The translations under genes and the position numbers were made by a program. A model generated the notes under the pieces. It was not told where the DNA came from and did no database searches. It saw only the letters and a program-made list of their open reading frames with translations. A stretch of 64,000 bases of DNA from Saprospiraceae bacterium (lineage in GTDB: Bacteria; Bacteroidota; Bacteroidia; Chitinophagales; Saprospiraceae): positions 198,452 through 262,451 of the forward strand of contig JADKBS010000012.1 in NCBI GenBank assembly GCA_016714985.1, in the 5' to 3' direction. Shown piece by piece: positions 54,175-61,970 of this stretch (positions within the stretch are counted from its first letter, which is position 1; every line of letters begins with the position of its first letter).

Positions 54175-56143
54175 ATGAAAACAGTTTCCATCTCCATTTT
54201 CTGCCTTTTTTGCACTTGCCCAACCAGCCACGAAGGGCGGTGCCCCACTGTCCGGCGCTACGCCATTCGGTACCATTAGCAAGGCATTGGTCGTCGGCAT
54301 TTCCAATTACCAAGACGAGGGCATCACCGATTTGAGGTTCGCCAACCGGGATGCCTCGGAGTTTGCAGCCTACCTGAAAACAAAATCGGGCGGCGGCCTA
54401 AAGGAGGAACAAATCAAACTCCTGACCGATGCACAGGCCACAACCGCCCAGATTTACAGCGCACTTGATTGGCTCATAGAGTCCTGTGGCCCCGACGACC
54501 AAGCCCTCATCTACTTCTCCGGCCACGGCGACGTGGAAACGAAAACCATTCGGCAGCAAGGGTTTTTGTTGGCCTACGATACGCCCAAGACGAACTACAT
54601 GATCGGTGCCGTGCGCTTGAGCGACCTCAATGGCTACCTCGAATCCATCGTGCAGGAGCGCAAGGCGAGGGTCATCGTCATCACCGATGCCTGCCGCTCC
54701 GGCAACCTCGCAGGTGGTCGTGAGGGGGCATCGGCAACGGCGGCAGCACTCAGCAGCCAGTTCCAGAACCAAGTGAAAATCATGTCCTGCCAGCCCAACG
54801 AACTTTCCGTGGAAGGCGAGCAGTGGGGTGGGGGTAGGGGTGTTTTCTCCTACCACCTGATTGACGGCCTCACCGGCCTTGCCGATGCTAACAAGGACAG
54901 CACCGTGACGCTGATGGAACTCGAACGCTACCTCGGCAATACCGTGCCCACCGAGACCGATCAGCAGCAGTTCCCGTTCACGGTTGGCGTGAAAACCACC
55001 AAGATGGCACAGGTGGATGTACAAGAACTACTGGCCTTGATGGCTAAACGAGATATGCCCGCCCAGTTCGCCCCCATTGCGCCAAAAGGGATGATAGAAG
55101 ACCTATTGGCCCAGGCGGACACCAGTGTTCAGGAGCTTTATGAGGAGTTCCTAACAGCTGTTGGCGACCAATATTTCCTGCCCTCCGACCTTCGGGAAGG
55201 GCGCAAGCCCGGCCGCTCGGCCAGTCAGTTGTATGACCGGTTGGCAAAAGAAGAGGCGCTGCGCCCTGTTCATTCGCTGATGAAGCGGAACTTTGCTGCC
55301 GCCTTGCAGGATGAGTCGCAGCGGGCCATCAATGCCTACCTGCGGGCCGACCAGGCGGAGTTGGCCAAGCGATGGAACAATGAAATAGACAGGTACAAAA
55401 CCAACCCTGTTTACCTCTCAAAAGCCGCATCCTTGTTGGGCGAAGGCCATGTGCTGTACCACCAATTGAAGGCAAAGCAGTATTATTTCGAGGGATTGAT
55501 AAAGCGGCTGGAAGGCGGGCAAAAGGGCGATACGGTGATGCTGAACGAAGCGCTGGCCTTGGAGTTCAAAGCATTGGAAATGGACAGCGGGGCAGCGTAT
55601 GTTTACAATGAGATTGGGTTGATTTATGATGAAATTAGGTTGGTTTACAAAGGGAAGAATGATGAAGACAGGAATCAGTATTATTCAAGTTTGCAATTGG
55701 GGGCTTATGAGGTGGCGATCGGGTTGGCGCCGAAGTGGGTGGTGCCGGTTTATAATTCGACCAAGACATACAAAGAACTTGGTCAATTTCAAGAAACAAA
55801 AGATATGGGGCTTAAAACCATAGCTTTAGATTCCAATTTGGTTGATGTTTATGACTTATTAGGGCATTTATTTTATATTACAAATCAATATGAAAAGAGT
55901 ATTGAAATGTATTTGAAATTATTAAGATTTAAGCCTGTTGAAATTAGCATATGGCAGTACAACATTGCTTGCTTAAATTCTTTGCTTAACCGCCCAAAAG
56001 AATCAATTTTCTGGTTAGAAGAATCGATAAAAAACGGATTTGAATATTCCACAATCATGCAGGATGCAGACCTTGAAAACTTGCAAAAAATCTCAGAGTT
56101 TAAATTTTTGATGAATAAATATTTTCCGAACGAGAAAAAATGA
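54175..56143 (+). CDS. Secreted caspase-like TPR protein (caspase C), frameshift in the signal peptide near 54208
   Basis: The first frame reads MKTVSISIFCLF and breaks at a run of six T (54206-54211). The other frame continues ALAQPATKGGAPLSG and then the caspase fold: ISKALVVGISNYQDEGITDLRFANRDA, YFSGHGDVETK, ITDACRSGNLAGGREG, QFQNQVKIMSCQPNELSVEGEQWGGGRGVF. The catalytic His and Cys are present. The EF-hand-like loop DANKDSTVTLME lies at 54884-54919. The linker RNFAAALQDESQRAINAYLRADQ...LLGEGHVLYHQLKAKQYYFEG is followed by a shorter TPR region. About 656 residues. The C-terminal ~120 codons become AT-rich compared with the rest. Confidence 0.85.
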
Positions 56144-56241
56144 ACATAACTTTTGGCTTGTATGATTATTGGTTACATTTGCAAATGCTCGGATTTTAGT
56201 TCTGCTTTGGAATAAAACATCTTTTATCAAATACTTCTATC

Positions 56242-56681
56242 ATGAAAAAGACATTCGTTTTCAGCTTTTTGGCAGCATCTGCGTTAGTGATACTTTCTTT
56301 TACTACCACAACGGGGGGGGGGGTAAAACTGACCTGATTAGGCTCAACAAATTATCTCCAGAATCTTCTGAAATCACCACCAGGGTTTTAATTTCAGGCT
56401 GTGCAGGGAGCAACTTAATTGCTAATAGCACATTGATAACACCCAATTACGAATACGTACGTGGGGATACAACAGAAAAAGTCAAAGGCTTTGCGGTTCC
56501 AGCTAACAATGGCACAATTACTTGGGAGGTATTAGTGCCGGGAGATGAAGTCAATTCATCCTACACCTTGAAGTTTAAAGATGCAAACGATAAAGTAATT
56601 AGTCACGAAAATGGTACAAACTGCATTGGGGTGGGGTCAAATACAATACGGGTACTTGGCGTTCAAAAGAGTTTGCAATAA
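56242..56681 (+). CDS. Small secreted protein, frame broken at an 11-G tract
   Basis: The first frame encodes a signal peptide (MKKTFVFSFLAASALVILSF) and TTTTGGG, then stops shortly after the G-tract at 56313-56323. Another frame continues from the tract as KTDLIRLNKLSPESSEITTRVLISGCAGSNLIANSTLITP and stays open to 56681. One G fewer or two more would restore a protein of about 146 residues. The tract may be a slipped-strand switch or a sequencing error. The mature part has no recognised domain (Ig-like strands such as GTITWEVLVPGDE). It follows caspase C in the same direction. Confidence 0.6.
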
Positions 56682-56730
56682 CTTTTGAATTTCCTTCCAA
56701 TAACTTCAATTTTCACAAAAAGATGTTTGC

Positions 56731-56768
56731 AAAAATGGGCGACTGGTTTACCAGCCGCCCATTTTTGT
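56731..56768. terminator. Bidirectional terminator between convergent genes
   Basis: AAAATGGGCG-CTGG and CCAG-CGCCCATTTT arms make a long stem with A- and T-tracts at the two sides. It separates the 56242 gene from the 56787 gene. Confidence 0.9.
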
Positions 56769-56786
56769 ATCCTAATGTTGTATCGA

Positions 56787-57689
56787 TTATTTGCCCATTC
56801 TTTCCAAAAATGCAGCGTACATTTGGTTCGTTAGTTCATTATTACCGCCTAATTTCATGGCTTTTTGATACCTTTCGGTGGCTGTTGCATTAAGTTCTTT
56901 TGATTCAAATTCGATGGCTTCCATCAATAATTTTTGAGTTGGGCTTGCCTTAGCATATTCATTGTCTTTATTTAAAGTTGCCAATATGCTTTCAGGCTCA
57001 TTCGATGTTACAAAAGTAAAACTAACTACCTTCGATGTGGTTTTGCTGTCTTTGTCTAGCATCACTTGAGCATGGCAAACTTGCCCAGCTTTAATTGCCA
57101 ATTGAGTGGGGTCAAAACTAAAGGAAGCAACAGAAGTCGTGGCTGAAATAATTGGCGCTTCCTTGGAATTTTGATAGACAATCAACTTATAGGTTGAACC
57201 TGCTTTTAATGCAGTCCAATTAAAAGTTACGTGATTAAGCAGGATTTTCCCCTTTAATGGAAAATTAATCAAAATGGAATCTTTGTCACCCCAAGCTTTT
57301 TTCTTGGTTGAATCTGTTCTGACAAACCCCTTCGCCGCAAACGCCATCTTCGCAAACCTAGAGGTCACCCCGTTCGCCTGCACGTCTTTCGACAGCATGG
57401 CCATCTGGTGGGTGCCTTTTTTGTTGACAGCTAGCGAGCGGTCGTCGCAGACAAGGGTGAAATTGGCCTTTTTGCCAACCACCACTGTGGCATCGTCCGA
57501 TAGCACCATGCCGGCGGTCACGGATTTGGGGGTTGGGTTGCCCGGTTCAGTAAAGGTCACTTTCCCGCTCACATCCGAGACGATGCAGCCTGATGCCTCG
57601 TCCAAGTTGATGCTTTGGGAAAAGGAGTGGATGTTGGTGATGGCAAATAACAGTACAAAGGCCACCAGTTTTGAAATCGCCGTTTTCAT
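56787..57689 (-). CDS. Secreted FecR-like protein with C-terminal helical segment, last gene of the caspase D unit
   Basis: The 300-residue protein has a signal peptide (MKTAISKLVAFVLLFAITNIHSFSQ). It then reads CIVSDVSGKVTFTEPGN...VTAGMVLSDDATVVVGKKANFTLVCDDRSLAVNKKGTHQM, the pattern of a FecR-type (sandwich barrel) domain in which a value is set by a threshold strand. The middle (LLNHVTFNWTALKAGSTYKLIVYQ...) is a fibronectin-like strand region. The end has TPR-like helices (ATERYQKAMKLGGNNELTNQMYAAFLERMGK). It is on the strand of caspases D to F, 172 bp after caspase D. It could tether or gate them, but this is inferred. Confidence 0.75.
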   Translation of the reverse strand: MKTAISKLVAFVLLFAITNIHSFSQSINLDEASGCIVSDVSGKVTFTEPGNPTPKSVTAGMVLSDDATVVVGKKANFTLVCDDRSLAVNKKGTHQMAMLSKDVQANGVTSRFAKMAFAAKGFVRTDSTKKKAWGDKDSILINFPLKGKILLNHVTFNWTALKAGSTYKLIVYQNSKEAPIISATTSVASFSFDPTQLAIKAGQVCHAQVMLDKDSKTTSKVVSFTFVTSNEPESILATLNKDNEYAKASPTQKLLMEAIEFESKELNATATERYQKAMKLGGNNELTNQMYAAFLERMGK

Positions 57690-57861
57690 TTTTAAAAAGT
57701 TTTAAGTGAAACAAGGTAGCAGTTGAAGTCTTTATCGGTGGGCCTTAGAAGTGTTTTGGACTGCAATGATAGTTGTTTATCCCAAAAAACGCTTGTGGTT
57801 ACCAGGTCGGGGCCTTGTCTTTCGATGGGCGTTTTCACGTTGGGCCCCATAGTGATGCTGT

Positions 57862-59497
57862 TCATTTATCCGGGAAATAGCTGCGTATCAGGTCGGCGAA
57901 GGTTGGCATTTGGCGGACTTCAACCAGTTTTTTTTCAAAGGTAATTGATTCCCAATCGTCAAAGCCTTTTTGGAGTGATTGCCTAAGCCATTCCAATGAA
58001 ATTTCATGCTGGCCTTGGCTCGCTTTTAAGAGTGCGAGGTTGAAATAGCTTTCTGGATAATTGGAATCCATGGAGATAGCATGAACAAACAAACCCTCTG
58101 CTTCAAGGGTTTGCCCCATTTCCAACCTCACCAATCCCAGGTTGTTGATGGCCATGACATTTCCTGGACTGAATTGGATGGCCAAATCCCCATGAATCAA
58201 GGCATTATCGTAATCCCCGGCCAACCTGAATGAATGGCAAAGGTTGCTTTGTGGCATGCTCCAGTTAGGCGCCTGCGCAGCTGCAAGTTGGAACTGCTCC
58301 AGCGACTGTTCAAGCTGGCCTAGTCGGGAGTAAATGACTCCCATTTCATTGACAACGAAAGCTGCTTCCGGCTCAATGGCAAGGGATAGTTGTTGATTTT
58401 CAAGTGCCAGCATCAGTAAGCTGGTGTCCTTTTGTTGTTCACCCTCGAAGCGATGCAATAGGCCTTGGAAATAGAGCTTCTTCAACATCAACAAAGGATG
58501 TAGGTAATGCTTCTCACCGAGCAAGGCACCAGCAAGTTCGAGGTAGCGGGGATAGAGGCGGTAGCGCTTGTCATTCTTGCGCCGCTCAATTTCCCGAATG
58601 TCGGAGCGAAGGTAGGCATTGAGGGCTTGCTGCACCTCATCCTGCAAGGCTGCCGCCAAATTGCGGCGCATATTGCCAAAAATAGGGGATAACCCTGGAA
58701 TTTGGGTCAAGCTATCATAAAGGCTTGCGGCGCAATGGCTGGCAGGTTCGAGCAAGCGGCCCAATTTTATGGCAATCACAAAATCTTGGTAAAGCTGCCT
58801 TTCATGGTCGCCCAATTTCTTGAACAAATCGTCTTCTATTTCAGAGGTTTCAAGGTGAACAATGGAAGGGAACATGCCATCCCTGAGCAGTCTAAGCTTG
58901 GCAAGGGCAGCCTTGTCAACCTTGGATATTACCTTGTCTTTGCCATCGTAGTTGATGGAAAGCTGGGTCGGCCAGGTCTCTGGTGCTGCTTTTTGCTTGT
59001 TGATGAAATGCACAAGCTCCCTCATGGTCACCACCTCGTTGCCGTTGCGGTCTGCCATTCCCAACAGCCCATCGAGCAGCATATTGTTCAGGCTGATTTT
59101 GGAGCGGGCTATTTCATTGGACTTGTGCCGACCCCGGCTTCACATCCCCATATCCAGCAAAATAGATAATGGCTTGGCCACCGGCCACGTGTTCGAACAA
59201 CCAATCCAGTGCAGCAGCGAAACGGGCATTGGTCGCTTCTTCGTTGGTCAACAAAATATAATCAGATTCGCTCAGCCCACCGCCCGCTTCCGACCTCAAA
59301 AATGCGGCAAAAGCCTCGGCATCGTGATGGGCGAGTTTCAGGTCTGGAATGTCTGCATCTTGGTAGTGTGAAATACCTACGATTACTGCTTTTGTTTTGA
59401 TGGCCCCATGCGTGTTGGATTGCGCATTAAGCGGGAGGGTGCTGCCTGTTAAAAAGCACCAAAGCAGTAGGCATATCTGAGTGGTTGTTGATTTCAA
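57862..59497 (-). CDS. Pseudo-caspase TPR protein (caspase D), lacking the catalytic Cys segment; frameshift near 59142
   Basis: The protein has a signal peptide (MKSTTTQICLLLWCFLTGSTLPLNAQ) and the first part of the caspase fold (KAVIVGISHYQDADIPDLKLAHHDAEAFAAF, LTNEEATNARFAAALDWLF). The His motif is YFAGYGD, with Tyr where the other members have His. It then jumps to RHKSNEIARSKISLNNMLLDGLLGMADRNGNEVVTMRE, skipping about 110 residues that contain DACRSG. So it cannot have the normal dyad. The EF-hand-like loop DRNGNEVVTMRE and the linker RNLAAALQDEVQQALNAYLRSD...LLGEKHYLHP are kept, with six or so TPRs. A GGGG run near 59142 splits the frame (three G would fit). Confidence 0.8.
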
Positions 59498-59539
59498 TTG
59501 GCAAAAGTTTAAACTACATTGGATTAATCTTGTGGTGGA

Positions 59540-59833
59540 CTATGGGTTATCCGGGAGTATTTTTTTAGTTTTTTCACCTTTGAAAAAAAAGGGTTGACCT
59601 GAACTGCGTGAACTTTTCAGGAGAAATGTTTCTGCGTCCCGGTCGGCGAAGCGCAGGTCGGGGATGTCCTTGTCCTGGTAGTCGGAGATGCCGATGACGA
59701 CGGCACGGGTGACTGACGATTTTGGATGGACGATTGACGATTGGGGAAGCGGGGTTGCGCCTTTGTCGGTTTGGGCGAAAAGGGCGAAGTTGATAGCAAT
59801 GAAGAGGATGGGGAGGTGGTATTTCATTTTCAT
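59540..59833 (-). pseudogene. Truncated caspase-like gene fragment
   Basis: The 97-residue frame starts MKMKYHLPILFIAINFALFAQ (signal peptide), passes through a tandem-repeat tract (SSIVHPKSSVTRA), and matches the caspase N-terminus AVVIGISDYQDKDIPDLRFADRDAETF. After that the similarity ends and LLKSSRSSGQPFFFKG leads to a stop. About 60 bp here (59655-59712) are nearly identical to the start of caspase E, so it is a recent partial duplicate. It is probably not functional. Confidence 0.75.
59705..59745. repeat. Short tandem repeats inside the truncated caspase fragment
   Basis: GACGATT-type units (ACTGACGATTTTGGATGGACGATTGACGATTGG) lie between the signal peptide and the caspase start. They encode SSIVHPKSS and are absent in caspase E. 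Confidence 0.7.
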
Positions 59834-59840
59834 TGGGTTT

Positions 59841-61970
59841 TTAGTCTTTGGCTTGGTCAGGGAAGTATTTTTTCATAAGTTCTTTCCACTCTGGAAGGGC
59901 GCGGATGTTGGCGAGGTCAGGGTCAAACTGGAGCCAATCGTAATCATAGGTCTCGTCGCCCATCGTGAGCGATTTTTCCAAGACCTCAAAAGCGTGCTTC
60001 GGCTGGCCAATAATGGCGAGGATACAGGCAAACCCGTAGTGGTTCACCCCGGAGGCGGGGTCGAGTTCGATGGCCTTTTTGCCATAGGATTCCGCTTTGC
60101 CGGCTTGGCCGAGATAGGCATAGCAGGCACCGAGGTTTATATACAAAAAGTCATAGGTTGGGTCAATTTCGATTGCTTTCAGCATGACCTGTAGTGCTTC
60201 CTCATTCCGGTCGGCATAAAAAAGTGCAAGTCCCAAATTGCTGTAGAGCAAAATGTCGTCAGAATGGTATTCAATGCCTTTTTTGTAAACTTCGGCAGCA
60301 TTGTTCCATTCCCGTTTAGCAAAATGATAGGCAGCCCTTGAACTGAATGCATAAAACGATGTTGAGTCCAGCCTTACAACATACTCGATATATGGCAAGG
60401 ATTCTTCAATCATGCGAAACCTACTGTTCAAAAAATAGGCAATATCGCTGGCGGGAATTGCCCAGTTTGGGAGCATCTCCATTGCCCTGCGGGCGCAGTA
60501 TTCCGCTGAATCAACTTGCTCGAGGTTGTAAGCAAAGGCCTTGCTCATCTGCCACCATGCTTGTGGAAGGTCAGGCTGAAATCGGAGGGCTTCCCGGAAA
60601 AGCCCCAACGCCTTTTTGCCGCGTTCAATGTCCCTTTTGTTGTCGTATTGAATGAGCAGATAGCCCTCGAAAAACAGTTTCCTCGCTTGCAATATGGGGA
60701 ACATATAGTGCTGTTCGCCAAGAAGACTTGCTGCCCGGTTTAGATAGTGGGGATATGGTCGGAATTGGTCAGCCAACACTTTTTTTGAAACTGATTTTTT
60801 GGTTCCATCCGATTTTAACCAGCCGTTCATCACTTGCTGTGCATCATCCTGCAACGCCGCCGCATAGTTCCGCCGCATGGCATTGTGCAGCCGCTCCATT
60901 TTTGGCTCCGCAATAAGGCGCTCGTAGTAGGCATCGGCGCAAGCTCCCGACGGCTCTAAAAACACTTTGTCCTTCAAGGCTTTTTTGAACAATCGGTACA
61001 GTTCTCGAATGGTCGTGTCCACCGTCGCCAGCACGTCTTCTTCGATGCCCCTCGAATCGGTCGGACTGAAAATGGGCAGTTGCCCCGCCTTGTTTTTCTT
61101 CACTTGCGCCAGCATGTCCGGGAAGACCGTCGCCAGCTTTTCCGTACGGTTGCCCACGGTCATCGGTACTTGGCTCTGCGGGGCGACTTCACTGGTCACG
61201 TGGTCGTCGAGGTAGCGCCCTATTTCCATCAGGTTCACCGAAGCATCGGCGTTGCCGTCGGCCATGCCGTACAGCCCGTCCACGAGGTGGAAGCTGAAAG
61301 CTCCCCTGCCGCCGCCCCACTGTTCGCCCTCGATGCTGTATTCGTTGGGCTGGCAGGAGAGTATCTTGATTTCGTTGGCGAATTGCTGAGCGAGATTCTG
61401 GCTGGTAAGCTGCGAGCCACCGATGGTATTGCCCGCCAGCTTGCCACTGCGGCAGGCGTCGGTGATGACGATGACCCTCGACTTGTTCTCCATGCTCAGG
61501 GTCGAGACGACTTCTTTCAGGAAAAATATCGGATAAGCGCCCGACACATAAGCCTGCGGCGGCGAGTCCCAGCAGAGCAGGAACCCTTGCTGGCTGCGGG
61601 TTTTGGTTTCCACGTCGCCGTGGCCGGAGAAGTAGATAATGGCTTGGTCACCCTCCTTGCTTTCGTCCATTAGCCAGCCGAGCGCTGCGTCGAACTGGGC
61701 GGTGGTGGCGTCCTTGTTCGTTAGCAGCTTGAGGTGGTCGCCATCCAGCGAGCCGCCCGCCGGGGAGCGCAGGTAGTTGGCGAAGGCCTCGGCGTCCCGG
61801 TCGGCAAAGCGCAGGTCGGGGATGTCCTTGTCCTGGTAGTCGGAGATGCCGACGACGACGGCACGGGTGGAGGTGCTGCCGAGGTCGATGACTTGGGCGG
61901 TGGCAAAAATGTTCATAAAAAGAAGGACAATCGCAAGCAGATTTTTCATATTGATTTCGCTTTGTTTCAT
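59841..61970 (-). CDS. Secreted caspase-like TPR protein (caspase E), intact
   Basis: The start at 61970 (MKQSEINMKNLLAIVLLF) overlaps the stop of the upstream gene as ATGA, so translation is coupled. The 709-residue product has a signal peptide, the caspase start TRAVVVGISDYQDKDIPDLRFADRDAEAFANYL, His motif YFSGHGDVETK, Cys motif ITDACRSGKLAGN, and QFANEIKILSCQPNEYSIEGEQWGGGRGAFSFHLVDGLYGMAD. The EF-hand-like loop DGNADASVNLME lies at about 61228-61263. The linker RNYAAALQDDAQQVMNGWLKSD...LLGEQHYMFP follows and six or more TPRs end the protein (YSNLGLALFYADRNEEALQVMLKAIEIDP, LGACYAYLGQAGKAESYGKKAIELDP). It is the best-preserved member. Confidence 0.92.
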   Translation of the reverse strand: MKQSEINMKNLLAIVLLFMNIFATAQVIDLGSTSTRAVVVGISDYQDKDIPDLRFADRDAEAFANYLRSPAGGSLDGDHLKLLTNKDATTAQFDAALGWLMDESKEGDQAIIYFSGHGDVETKTRSQQGFLLCWDSPPQAYVSGAYPIFFLKEVVSTLSMENKSRVIVITDACRSGKLAGNTIGGSQLTSQNLAQQFANEIKILSCQPNEYSIEGEQWGGGRGAFSFHLVDGLYGMADGNADASVNLMEIGRYLDDHVTSEVAPQSQVPMTVGNRTEKLATVFPDMLAQVKKNKAGQLPIFSPTDSRGIEEDVLATVDTTIRELYRLFKKALKDKVFLEPSGACADAYYERLIAEPKMERLHNAMRRNYAAALQDDAQQVMNGWLKSDGTKKSVSKKVLADQFRPYPHYLNRAASLLGEQHYMFPILQARKLFFEGYLLIQYDNKRDIERGKKALGLFREALRFQPDLPQAWWQMSKAFAYNLEQVDSAEYCARRAMEMLPNWAIPASDIAYFLNSRFRMIEESLPYIEYVVRLDSTSFYAFSSRAAYHFAKREWNNAAEVYKKGIEYHSDDILLYSNLGLALFYADRNEEALQVMLKAIEIDPTYDFLYINLGACYAYLGQAGKAESYGKKAIELDPASGVNHYGFACILAIIGQPKHAFEVLEKSLTMGDETYDYDWLQFDPDLANIRALPEWKELMKKYFPDQAKD

